A DNA stretch of 64,000 nt from Salvia splendens (taxonomy: Eukaryota > Streptophyta > Magnoliopsida > Lamiales > Lamiaceae), in contig NC_056041.1 in the NCBI RefSeq assembly GCF_004379255.2, positions 4,650,001-4,714,000 on the forward strand, written 5' to 3'. Position 1 is the stretch's first letter, and each line of letters begins with the position of its first letter. Below, piece by piece: positions 25,292-37,015 of the stretch. The notes below the pieces were generated by a model that was not told the DNA's origin, did not search any database, and saw only the letters and a program-made list of their open reading frames with translations. Made by a program: the position numbers and the translations under genes.

Positions 25292-28200
25292 ATGGCGTTG
25301 GATTCGTCCACGTCTGTACTGAATTCTCTGTTGGAGAAGCTTAGGCTCGATGATCCATGTGTTCCACCTCGATCGTGGGACTCCATTTCTTCTCAAGGCG
25401 GCGCGTCCTCACACCCTCCCCCTCCCTCTTCCGCTGCTCTATATGCTACATCTACTGTCTCTGTAATTGAACTTTTCGTCTCTCTCTGCCTCATTGTTCA
25501 TGTGGAATAATTTCAAATTTTTCGTCATTGTAGTAGATTTTTTTTTCCAATCAAAATTTTGAATTGTAGCAACGAAGCTTGAGTTAATTAAGTTTACCTT
25601 TTTTAGGAAATATGATAGGTAGTAATTCCTATTCATTAATCGTCACTATCTGCGAGCGTTTCCTCCTCAGTCTGAGTTGAAATACGAGCACAATGCGCAT
25701 ATTAGAACCTAGAAATGCATTTAAGGACTTGTGATAGCTTCAAATTATATTGGCATTGACTTGTTGAGAGAATGTGGAGGTGAATGCGATTTGGTTTACA
25801 CTAAGTAGGTTGCTAATTTTGTTTATTTCCTCAAATGATTTTAGGATCCCAGTCTGGTGAGATTGGCCATGAATGCACTCGAAGGTGTGGAATCAGCCTT
25901 GATATCTATCGAAAAGCTCTCAGCGTTACTTTGTTGCAGTTCAGCAGACAGAACATCTCATCGAAATCCCAGTTTGTGGAGTCGCTCTTCAAGTACTGTC
26001 GCTATAGGGAATATACTTATTTCCATTGGCCAGTTTGGCTGCATGATTTTCCTCCTCCGTAGATTTGTCGATTACTTTACAAATCCAGATTTTGATGGAG
26101 TGAGAGACCTTAAGGAAAAACCAAATGCTGATTCTGGTGAAGAAGGAAACTCCATCTTGCATGGTTTCACTTTGATCAACCATGCATTTGCAATTTCTGT
26201 GGGAAAGGTCATAGATGGTTATATATCTGCACTAAACACATTGTCTGCATCTGTTAGTTTAAGGCGTTTTTTGAAGACTAAGGATGGCGGATGTCTTACT
26301 AACATTGGACATTCAGAAATGACACTCTTGGGGGTTTACCTTCACACAGCAGAATTGAGAACTCAGATGGAAGCCCTGGGAAATCTCTGCAATGTTGATC
26401 ATCTAACTGACAATTTTCCAGTATCTTCATTGGAAGTTTTAAGGGCTAAACCAAACTCAGAGTTTAGTGCCTTCCCGAGAAGTGGTTCTTTACTTTCATT
26501 TCTATATATTCAGTTAAAGGTCAGCCCATTTCAAGTAGTTCACTTGTCTTATAAGTTTGGTTCAGCTGACTCTGTCTACCTAAAATGTAGCTCCTGAATC
26601 ATTTGTTCAATTCTCCCTTCTGATTCACTTCATTTACAGTTGCTTTTCCTAGGTTTATCTTTTGATCTATTATTTTTATTGAATGTCGGGTTAACAGTTT
26701 GTCATAGTAACGGTCTATCTAAGAGATTGTAAGACAAATTATCTCTAGTATGAGTTCAATAGCATGGAGTGGTTAATATCATAGTCCTTATAATTTAGTT
26801 GGAGACATGGTAATTGCTGTTAGGAAATTAGCTAATGCTGCATGTAGTTATTGTTATGCCCATACAAAATATTTACTTTGTTTCTGTTGTAATTGCTCCC
26901 TTCGTCTTATGAATATTATCTCAATGTCTTTTAGGTTGCTGATCCTGGCCATTGTCCCCTACTCAAGTTCCTCTTTCTCCAGTCATATGAACCATATTGC
27001 GAATTCATAAGGTCATGGATATATGATGGCTCAATTAGTGACCCTTACAATGAATTTGTTGTGGAATGTGCAAGTAATGCATCTGGTGGCTCTAGCTCGC
27101 CTTTGCCCACAATAAGGGTAATACCACTCACTATGCTCGAGATTTAGAATCTCTTGAGATACTACATCCTCTTCCTGTAGAGCATCTCTGATCATTTGAA
27201 TTAAATTTATCCCAGGTGAGAGATGAAGTTGCTGTTCCCTGTTTTCTCCACGAGTGCCTTATTCCACTTTGTAGAACTGGTCAACAGCTTCAGGTGATAA
27301 TGAAGTTGCTTGATCTGTCTAATGATGTTGGTACATGCTTTTGCCATGAAAAGATCCTACCCAGATTAGTTGGTTTGGCAAATGAATATCCAGGGTCATT
27401 TCCACTTATATTTGACAAAGAAGCTATTGAAGAAATGGTACATGTGAGAGCCAGTTATCACCAACAACTGCTGGAAAAGGTTGACAGCATCTTAGATAAA
27501 CTTGATTTTAGTTCTCGACAGGTATATTTTTTGCTAGACTTTCAGTTTTCTTATGACTTTCTAGCATTCAATAGTTTTTATATGAAGCCCTTCAGTTTTC
27601 TTTGTGTATATGACGTGTGTATAAATTCATTTGATCTGCTTGATCATTCAAGGTGAGATTGTCAAATGAAGCACTAGCTAGGTAGTCTTTGTCAATTGCC
27701 GGACCGAGCACCTAAGGAACTCGTATCCATTCTTAAGATTTTTCTGTAGAATTCCTGTGAATTCAGGGACAAATTACAACCTTTTAAAGCATGATGAGTA
27801 GCTTCATAAAATTTTTGCAGTAGTTTAATTTTTTTCTTTAACAAATGATTCTGATCCGTTCAACTTTGTGTATTACTTGTTCTGAAAAAATTCCCTCTTT
27901 CAGACTGCTCACCTAGGTGTTTCACTGAGTCTTGCGAATAATCTTAAGAGCCAGAACCACCAAGCATATTCTGCAACAGAAGAAAGCTCAATATCATCTT
28001 TAAGTGATAAAAAGAATCAAAATGTGTGAGTTCTCCTCTCTGTTTACTGACACATTAGTCTCTTGGTACAATCATAAAAACCATGAACACTCATGTAAAT
28101 AAGATCCGTCCTCTCTGTTTAAATCGCAGGCATGGTGTCATGGTGGATACTGACGTACCAAGCATCAACCATGAGTGCTCTCATGATGAAGATCTATTAG

Positions 28201-31200
28201 AATCATCTGAGTGCTCATCTTCTTATGAAAGCTCTGAGGAGCAAGATGAGGCAGAACCGTCGATTTCTTTATCCTACACTCCAGAGACAAATTATTTATC
28301 AGCTCTGGATTTCTCCTCAACTTTATCTACAAACAACAGAATACAAACTCTTCAAAACCAGGTATCAAGTAGGGAATATGATAATTGCCAGTTTAATGGG
28401 CACCACATCGACAGGGTTGAACATGATCAGTTGCATTCCCCTGATTGCGGAGCGGAGATAAGCATGGAAAACCACGGATGGCTAAACACTGACTTTGATT
28501 TCTCCGAGTTGTCAATCAACAACACTGTTGCAAGCAAAGATCAGCATCCACTCATAACAAAGGCATCTTCGAAAACTACTAGTTTGCAACTTTCAAAGCT
28601 GAAATACGATTCTACATTTTTCAGTATGAACCCTATACTGAACAGATGTTCTTTCTTCAGTCCGAGGTCTATCCTTGGAGAAAGGGGCCATGAAAATTAT
28701 ACAAGTATAGATTTTGATTTTACTTCTGTGAAATTTCCAGTCGACACATATGCTGTCAAATTAGCGAGTGCCACTAGAATTGGCAATGAGGTTCGGGATA
28801 TAAATAAGACTCCTGTTTCTACAATATATATGAGAAATCACCTTGATGTAGAATGCCACAATGACAATATGGTTGGCGATAAAGTAAAGTTGTCTAGTGT
28901 TGGTTTGTCTCTGCCTCTACACAATTGCGGAAATGAGGAAAATCTATGGTCCCCAAATGTTTCTGGAGGCAGTGCTTGGGAGAGCTTGCTTGGTAGATCT
29001 CGAAATACTGGCAACAGATCCAATAGTGATCGCAAGATGAAATTGGTGGCTGGAGCTGACATGCCGTTGGATTTTGTGATAAAAAAATGCGTTTTGGATG
29101 AGATTTCGCTTCAGTATCCTTATATTTAGGTGTTTGTTCTGTTGATCTTGTAGTGGCTAAATATTTGATTATTTGCTGAAACCTCTCACAGAGAGTTCAA
29201 TGCAGCCTTTCTGTTTGCAAGTATATCTGTACTGCTGTTTCACATCTCAAACTGTGAACACTATCTATGCTATATTTGTTAAATATTTGATAATAAACCA
29301 AGCCTCTCTGTGTTTGTTCCAAAAGGGAGTCCTCTTGCCATCACTAAAGCCATTCATGTAATCATCACCAGCTTCTCTTGTTGTCCAGATATCCATATGA
29401 CTGAAAGATAGATGGTTCATGTGATCATATGTAAACGTTCTCCTTTTGTTTCAAATTTTTGTCTTGATTTCACTTTCTTCTGGTGGTATTCTCAGCTGCC
29501 AAGGATCCTGTCCTTTAAGAGATGGATGAGATGTTTGGCATGCATGAATGTGAGCTTATTGGACAGTAAAATTATGATATGCTATTTCGTGCTCCTGGAG
29601 CATGTCATTTAGGGATTTAATATCATTTCCGAAGCCTATAAATTCTTTAAGCGTTTCTATACATATATTTTAGTATTATCTTACTCCAACTCTCTATTGT
29701 GAAGCATCATTTTAATGAAATGGTTATTTGCTGATGATTTTGTATCCATTTTTCAAACACATCTGCACTTATGTAATTCCTTGACGTAATTAGATATACG
29801 TATATAAGCAGGCTGACAATCAAGATGCTCATAGAAGGTTTCAAATTGCAAGAACATTTACAGTCATTGCGGTGTTATCATTTCATGGAGCTGGCTGACT
29901 GGGCTGATCTGTTTATCACGTCTCTATGGAATTGTGTATGTTCTTTTTCAGCTATGTATTTGATCCTCTTTGTTGAAATCTCGTACTGATTTTTCAATGC
30001 AAATCAGAAATGGCATGTTGATGAGGTTGATAAAAGGATTCCAGAGATTCAAGGGATTCTTGAGCAGGCACTTCGAAGGTCTTCATGTGAAAAAGATCCT
30101 AATAAGAATCGGCTATACGTGTACCTGAAAGGAGATGGCATCAGATATCTATCACCTTCTGCCATTGGTATGCTTTATAAATGTCAACTTATCTTGTACA
30201 TGTGGAATGTAATTAAGTGAGGACCAGTACTATGACATTGGTCTTGTAAATTCAAATTAAGAAGGGCTCTCAGTGGAAATGACATTTGAACATTGTAAAA
30301 TTAACATGAGAAGAGAATACTAATTCACAATCTGTGGGAAGATACCCAATAACTTGGACTCATGCAGATTATTTGTATGTTAATTAACTCAGCATGCATC
30401 TGATAACTCCAACATTGCCTCAAGGTCCTCTGGGACTGCTCTTTGCATTCTTAACACACGTTATATGCACTGACTGCAATCTGATGTATCTAGGACTACA
30501 CAGTATTAACCCGATTACTTCATTAAATAATTTGGTTTCCATGTGGTTCTTTCGTCTCTTTATTGTAACCTCACTTTTTGGCAGGTATTCGCTCCTTCGA
30601 TTATTTGGGACTGGGATACCAAATTGATTGGCCTGTCAGTATAATTCTGACTCCTGCAGCATTGAAATTATACTCTGATTTATTTAACTTTTTGATACAA
30701 GTCAAGCTTGCTGTTTTTGCGCTGAGTGATGTATGGTGCTTACTGAAGGTGCCCTTCCTATTACTTCGTTTAGGATAATCCGTCAAATGAAAGTTCTTTT
30801 TTCAGAGAAAAAAAAACTTCAATTTGCTTGTCAATTTTATCAATTAGTATTGCTTGTCATTTTTTTTCTGGAGTAGTTAGGATAATCTGTTGCAGTGAGC
30901 TTCAAATTGTTTTTAAGACTTAAAGACTTCATCCTATCAATTAATGTCTATTTAGAACTTAAATTGGCATTATTTGTCAAGCAGGGTTATGACTTCAAGC
31001 AGCAAGCAGCCAGATCACAACAGTTCTCCGAGTTAACTGAAACAAGGTATGCTCTAAAGATGAATCCTATTATTGTTGCAAGTTAACTATGAAAAGGAAC
31101 ATGACTTCTTTGGTTGTATTAAGAATACATAGAATTCCAAGAGTTATCTGCTTTCCAATACTTTGGGAGTCTGGGATCAATACTGTTATAGGCTCATTGG

Positions 31201-33566
31201 TTTTTTGGAATGAAGTAGATAGCATGCTCCCGAGCTCCTCTTTCCTACCTAGGAAGTTTCTTCCTCCCCCAATCCTTCAGAGCATCAATACCCATTTTGC
31301 TGCTTAATAAGTACTCACCGGGAAGCATTTAAAAGTTGAAATTTGGGATACTATTTTTTGTGTGTAGCAAATGTCATATGCTTCTCTTGATCTGTGTGGC
31401 TGTGCCTTTGAGTCTCTGAGCACGAAGTTATGTTAGATGGGGTTACTTTGATCTTTCACTTTGGTGCTTGATAAGTGCTCATAGAGACAGTCATTTTAAC
31501 AGTTGAAATTTGCACCCCATCTTCTAATCATTCGTGTTCTTTCATTGCAGGCACAAGATTAACCATTTTGTGTCTACATTGCAGCAATATGTACTGTCAC
31601 AGTTATCACAAGTCTCTTGGTTTAGGTTTATACATTCTCTTAAGCACAAGGTTTGTTGCTCATTTAGGTTTCAGTTTTGCAGCGGCAATTTTCTTTACAT
31701 GTTTTCCATTAAGTGTACTCTCATTATCCACATGGTAAGTTTTTTGTAGTTGATACTTATGTAGTAGTTTCTTTAATATACTCTAGTAGCTTTCCGTTAT
31801 GCTTGTGCTTGCCATGGAACTATAGGATTATCAAACTTCAACTCTGCTCTGATAGCTTGTAACTGGAGGGAGGAGCTTGAAATATCATGATACATCAATT
31901 TACATCAGAAAAGTAGTGTACATGAAGATGAGACATCTCACCTTAGAACAGTCAGGCTTCTGCTTCAGTACAATGAATATATGTAGTATTATACCCCCCC
32001 CCCCCCACATATATATAAAATGTATATTTAATAGTATTTCTTATAAGATGATTCTTCTGAGCCTGATTCATGCCAGTATTAAGGAACATAATCTCCGTAC
32101 TCTATTTTTTTATAGGTTAAAGACATGTTGGATCTGGAATCAGTGCATATGGGGTATTTGACTGAATCACTGCACATGTATGACCTCTCTCTCTCTCTCT
32201 CACGCACACACACACACACAATCAGAAACTGTATTGTTGTACATCACCTCACCCTTCCTTTCCCCCATTTTCTCCCGAGGACTCCGGTCTTTGATGTTGG
32301 TAAAGGATGAAATTTTATAAACTCCTATTTTCATGCCTGACCTTTGATATCCCGTGTTTTCGAGCCGCCCTGTGGGCTTCGGGATGGATTGGCATCCCTG
32401 CTAATCCCCCATATCTTAGGATAGACGTGATTAGGTGTTCATTGCTGGGACCAGCCTCTTACCCATTGTTTTTTTCCATCAGAAATATGACTCTTATGAA
32501 TGTAGTCTCCAGTAAACTACTAATGGTAAACTTGCAGATGCTTCTTATCCAATGAAACACAATCCATTGCTGGCATTATCCAGAACATTTTGCAATGTGC
32601 AATGGATTTCCGGTCATGTTTGGCTGCAATTAATGTGGGAGCTGCAGCTGATGATGAAAATTTTCCCCACAAAATTTCCCAGATCGACATCTCACAGGTG
32701 ATTCTAAACAAATCACATATAGTGATGGTGTACAAAGCCTTGACTAGCTTGTTGATGGTGGCCTCTAATTTCATCCGTTTTCCATCTTTCTGATGCTGAA
32801 GTATCTAAATATGGCGTTGAAGACAATTTTTTAGGTTTTAATAAATTACTCTTGCTTCTGTCAGTCTTCCAGAAGATTGGAATTTAGAAAGACCTCTTGA
32901 AAACAAACCTCTCTTGAATGACCTCTCCAAGCATTAAGCTAATTAGTAGTATTAAAATTCACCTCAACACCACCTTTGAGAGGATTAAATTCCTGCCTGG
33001 ATAGTATACAAGAACTTTTAAGTAAAGATGAGATTCATGACTAAATCCTTTTTCGTGGAAATCCAGCAATAGGAGTGGTAAATTCATAATAAGCGCATAG
33101 GAAATATCGTCGAACTTTTAGTGGCATGTGTATAGGCAAAAATTACAATGTTACTTGTGAGAACTAGTGGAGTGTGCAATCAAGATCTTCATAAGATGAT
33201 GACCAGTGGGAACACATAAGAAGCATGCATAACTAATGAAACTGAGATTTGGTGAACAACTCCAAGAGCCTCCCCCACCCACACCTCTTTAAGCTATATG
33301 CATGGCAGTTACTATATTCAGCTGATATGGTAATCTCTTATAAACAACATTCTCATAAACAGATCAAGTCCTAATGTACTATTTTGCAGGTTCAAGTCAT
33401 AAGAAGAGCATTCACCAAGAGTCTTGAAGATCTATACTTAATCTATCTACAATCACCTAAACACGGTGAATTTGGTATCTCTTATTTCTGGGATCTTCTT
33501 GATTCTAATGAGTATTATGCAGGGGTCATGAATAAGAGAATGGGGCATTGTATCTTTTTTTCATAG
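25292..33566 (+). CDS. GCP6: gamma-tubulin complex component, Spc97/Spc98 family (GCP6-like)
   Basis: Member of the gamma-tubulin ring complex that nucleates cortical and spindle microtubules. Fourteen exons: 25292-25462, 25845-26519, 26935-27117, 27216-27521, 27904-28025, 28130-~29129, ~29809/29812-29935, 30008-30167, 30585-30748, 30985-31046, 31551-31650, 32116-32177, 32538-32697, 33390-33566. The N-terminal GRIP1-like region includes 'FLLRRFVDYF', 'DPGHCPLLKFLFLQSYEPYCEF' and 'RSWIYDG'. A long acidic/Ser-rich insertion in exons 5-6 is typical of GCP6. The GRIP2-like region carries 'GFKLQEHLQSLRCYHFMELADWADLF', 'WPVSIILTPAALKLY', 'FLIQVKLAVFALSDVW', 'INHFVSTLQQYV' and 'FGISYFWDLL'. About 1150 residues, near the usual size. 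Exon 6 is odd: the usual donor leaves an in-frame TAG at 29127-29129. Only an alternative donor at 29114 with acceptor 29812 gives an open frame. Family is certain; GCP6 rather than GCP5 is likely. Confidence 0.9.
31995..32008. repeat. poly-C tract in a GCP6 intron
   Basis: A run of C residues in the intron between exons at 31650 and 32116; a (CT)n/(CA)n microsatellite lies at about 32186-32220 in the next intron. Both are simple repeats with no evident function. Confidence 0.6.
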
Positions 33567-33781
33567 ATCTCGTGGTTGCATGATCTTATTATGTGTTCTC
33601 TGATGCACAATCTGTTAAATTTTTTGTTTCTCATTGTAATAGGTATGCAATGGTATCTTTATGGTGTACATAATTACATATGACGTGTCTATTGTTTCGA
33701 GCTGTTTCTTATGCACATCACAATTTTATAGAGTTTGATTTAAGCATCGAATATTTTGCTTGCCATTATTGAAAATTCATA
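33567..33781. other. GCP6 3' flank
   Basis: Downstream of the GCP6 stop codon; AT-rich and likely to hold the 3' UTR. No other gene is supported. Confidence 0.45.
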
Positions 33782-34075
33782 CTCCCTCCGTCCTAAGGTA
33801 GTTGGGACATTTCTTTTTGGGCACGAGATTTAATAAATTGATTTGTTAAATGTTAAAGTAGTGAGAGTAAAGTAAGATATAAATTGATTTGTTAAATGTT
33901 AAAGTAGTGAGAGTAAAATAAATGAGAATAAAGTGTAAGAGAGAATAAAGTAAGGGAGATAAAGAGAGAGTAAATTAAGAAATGAAATAAAATTTTTACT
34001 AAAAAAGGAAATGACTCAACTAACTTTAGGACAAACCAAAAAAGAATACACTCAATTATCTTGGGACAGATGGAG
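33782..34075. mobile_element. Stowaway-type MITE downstream of GCP6
   Basis: Left end CTCCCTCCGTCCTAAGGTAG and right end ...TTGGGACAGATGGAG are imperfect inverted repeats, flanked by TA at 33780-33781 and 34076-34077. The 294-bp interior contains a near-perfect direct duplication ('attgatttgttaaatgttaaagtagtgagagtaaa', first copy from about 33838, second from about 33883). Confidence 0.85.
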
Positions 34076-34243
34076 TATTACCTTATATGTTATTCCTAAT
34101 CTTGTATTGCATTTTATAAACTCAATGATTTAAATATTGGTTGAACTATACAACGAATATCATTTTCTAGTGAAGCTATACTTTGATTCAACTGTCTATA
34201 GATTATAATACAACGATTATTTTCATAACCACTAAAGCTTATT

Positions 34244-35437
34244 GGGACCCGTTTGGTTTGTGTGATATGTCATGATAATGTTTTTTTATGTTAGCAAAAC
34301 AGTGTATATCTGACTGTTTGGTTTGTGAGTTGGAGCCCGTGTAACTTTTCAAGGCCCGTCTCAAACCGCGCAATTTCACTGTTTTTGTGGGTTATCACTC
34401 GTATAACAATTGGCCAAATTTCCTCTGATAAAAACACTGTTTGAGCAAGTTTCCAAGCGATGCACTTCTAATTTGGGTGAGAACACATAATTATGTGTTT
34501 CATTCTAAACTCTTTGCTCCCTTTCTCTATCCCTCTGCAACTCCTATTTCAAATATGAGGGCGACTCACTCCAGATTTAAGGTCATCGATTTGGGTGGTG
34601 GCGTGACCGTCATGGCCGCCAATGCACCACGTCTTTTTTCAACTCATGTTTCAGATCTGAGCGGTTCTTGCTCCAAATTCAAGGTCGTCGATTTAGGCTT
34701 CGATTTAGATGGTGGTGCGACCGCCATGGCCATCGTCACCGCCTTGGCTGCCGATTGGAATCCTGCCATCGGTTTTGGGGCTGTGGTGGTAGAAGATCAA
34801 TCTGAGCCTAGCTTTTATTTACAAAGCTCCTCTCTTGAATAATTAAATATCAAAGTTCATTGTGTTTAATTGGGGATATTTTCTACTAGTTTATAATTCT
34901 AGGAATAAAAGTATCGATCTTGCTTGTTTGTGGAACTAGCTCCACAATAGTTTATTTGATTTTGATTTTTAATTTGGATGACTTTGCTGTTAATGAATGA
35001 CTAAATTAAGAGATTGAAAATTTACTATAATTCACCTAGTAATCTACATAAATCATAATTGATGACTAATCTTAATTAATAAATTGAAAATTACACATAA
35101 TTTGCCTCATGATTACAAATCAGGATGACTAATCTAATTTGAGAAATTGACAACTAGTACATGTGTTTTGCACAATAATTTGCAAATCAAGTGGTTAATT
35201 TACTAAATTAATTTTTATGATAATTAATCACATTTTTATTCTAAAAAAAACATATAAATGTAAAGATAAAGGGTAATTTTGTCTTTTCAACTACTATTAA
35301 ACACATATTTCGTATAACAAACAACATCATAAAAACCTTACTTTCTATACTATCTTACGTTATCATTACTTCGGACCGAAAATTTTATCTCATCATAACT
35401 ATATTGTTGTATGTATCGGTAAAACCAAACGGTCCTC
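34244..35437. mobile_element. non-autonomous DNA transposon with GGACCGTTTGGTTT ends
   Basis: The left end GGGACCCGTTTGGTTTG and the right end, read on the other strand, GAGGACCGTTTGGTTTTACC are inverted repeats about 1.19 kb apart. No transposase is encoded. A 133-codon plus frame at 34441-34842 has no domain I recognise and contains an internal repeat ('KFKVVDLG' and 'RFKVIDLGGGVT'), so it may be captured or chance sequence. No clear target duplication was seen, so the superfamily is unassigned. Confidence 0.6.
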
Positions 35438-35969
35438 AGTAGAAAGAGTACTATATTTGTTATTAGTTGAGAGAATGGGATATATAGACGTCATAATCAC
35501 ACGATTTTTTTGACATATTTTACACACCATAAATTAGTCGTTTTCATTCGGCAAATGAAGTGCTCCATCAAATGATGACGTGACGTTCTTTATGATCAAT
35601 AATTTATCATTTTCTTGTGTTTGTTTCTTCTGAAATCGATTGGTTTATATTCTTTAAATAGCGATTCGTTAATATTACTATTATAAGATAATTAGTTGTT
35701 ATCTATTTTATTGTAAATCTTTTAGGTCTCAAGATAAAATTAAAAGCTGGTCGCAGAATATTACCCTGACTTTGAGTTTTAATATTAATTTGCTTTTTGA
35801 CGTTGGTATCTTTCTGCTAGATTCCCAGATAAATTACTTACCCCTATCAAATTCGTCGAGGGAAGGATTAATTTATTGATTCAAATGATAATTGATAGAC
35901 TACGATTCGAATTTATAAACAAAGTGATTTTGTCGAACTAAAAGTAGTTTTTTTTTTGGTTGAGATTTT
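35438..35969. other. intergenic DNA left of the Tat complex
   Basis: No gene is supported. The part 35745-35825 resembles 51840-51920, on the other side of the retrotransposon complex; see the separate observation. The last five bases (ATTTT, 35965-35969) are the left target duplication of the complex. Confidence 0.5.
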
Positions 35970-36672
35970 TGATGGTTGGGCGAATTTTTGATGGTGATGA
36001 ATGCTGGAAAATACAGATCACGACACAGAGATTTACGTGGTTCGATTTACTGAGGTAAATCTACGTCCACGGGAAGAAAAGAGGGCAGAGTTGTATTGCT
36101 TGATCTGTTTTCTACAGCTTACAATACAGACTTGCTATTTGATATTTGATCTCTCGAGCCCCTCCTCTATCTGATCTAAGTTCTATTTATACATTGAACT
36201 AAGATCGTGGCTTGCATCACCACTAACTAGGTCGTGGCTTGCATCACCACTAACTAGGTAGTGGATGTCGTGGAGGTCATGAGATCCTGCATGGGTCCAC
36301 TATCTCTTTGTTTGGTCCGCTATCCTGCCTGAGATCCTGCATGAGTTGACACCACTAAATAGATCGTGTAGTGAAGGTCGTGGAGGTTCTGCATGAGTCC
36401 ACTATCTCCCAGTTCGGTCGAATACTGAGACCGAACTGCTGAACTATTGCCGAGCAGCTTTTGCCGACCTGAGAGTAGAGCTTGATTGGTCGGCTTTTAC
36501 CGAGCTGTAGGCTGGGGCCGAACTCTTTGGTAATGCCGAACTGATTGGTCGGCTTTTACCGAGCTGTAGGCTAGGGCCGAACTCTTTGGTAATGCCGAAC
36601 TGATACTCTTCCTTGGTCTTTGGGCTGATGGGCCGTCACTGCTATTGGGCTTGTTTAGTACGTACCCCATCA
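35970..36672 (-). repeat. 3' LTR of the minus Tat element
   Basis: 703 bp, TG...CA on the minus strand, near identical to 50180-50882 and 50930-51632. It holds a 29-bp direct duplication ('atcgtggcttgcatcaccac...' around 36203-36262) and a ~57-bp direct repeat ('tggtcggcttttaccgagctg...' around 36487-36600). A private A at about 36374 distinguishes it from the two right-hand copies. Confidence 0.93.
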
Positions 36673-36687
36673 CTACCCCCCCCCCCC
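36673..36687 (-). other. polypurine tract of the minus Tat element
   Basis: On the minus strand a run of about 12 G then TAG immediately precedes the 3' LTR. It is the plus-strand primer for reverse transcription. The same GTAG precedes the middle LTR at 50886-50883. Confidence 0.8.
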
Positions 36688-36689
36688 GA

Positions 36690-37015
36690 AAAGCGAAGTG
36701 AATCACTTCGGCGAAGCGAGTCACTTCGGCATTCTGGATAAAGGTACGGGGGAAGCTGACGTCAGGGGACGTGCCTTGCGCGTGACTGCATTAAATGCGA
36801 CAGTAAAATCCGGCCGTTGAATCCTGAAAAGGTGGGATTCGAAACGGTCCGATGATTTTGAAATCTTCTCCGAATCTGATAAATACGTCCTTTCTTCATC
36901 AGTTGAACACTTTTGCTATTGCTTCTTCTGCATTCTCTCTCTTTTGCGAAAAAATTTCCTTCCGCTTTCAAGAATTTCTTCAGAATTTTTTCAGACTTTC
37001 AAAGAGTAAGAACTA
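36690..37015 (+). promoter_or_regulatory. candidate antisense promoter of the Tat element
   Basis: Lies upstream of the plus-strand ORF that starts at 37016. A TATA-like 'gataaatac' occurs at about 36878-36886, some 130 bp before the ATG, followed by a pyrimidine-rich leader. Near the purine tract, 36693-36730 holds inverted words ('gaagtgaatcacttc', 'gaagcgagtcacttc') that could fold or bind a dimeric factor. Promoter activity is an inference. Confidence 0.35.

Noticed and set aside
25857..26062. Overlapping plus-strand frame at 25835-26062 as a separate gene
   Set aside because: It is a shadow of GCP6 exon 2, whose frame encodes conserved family sequence.
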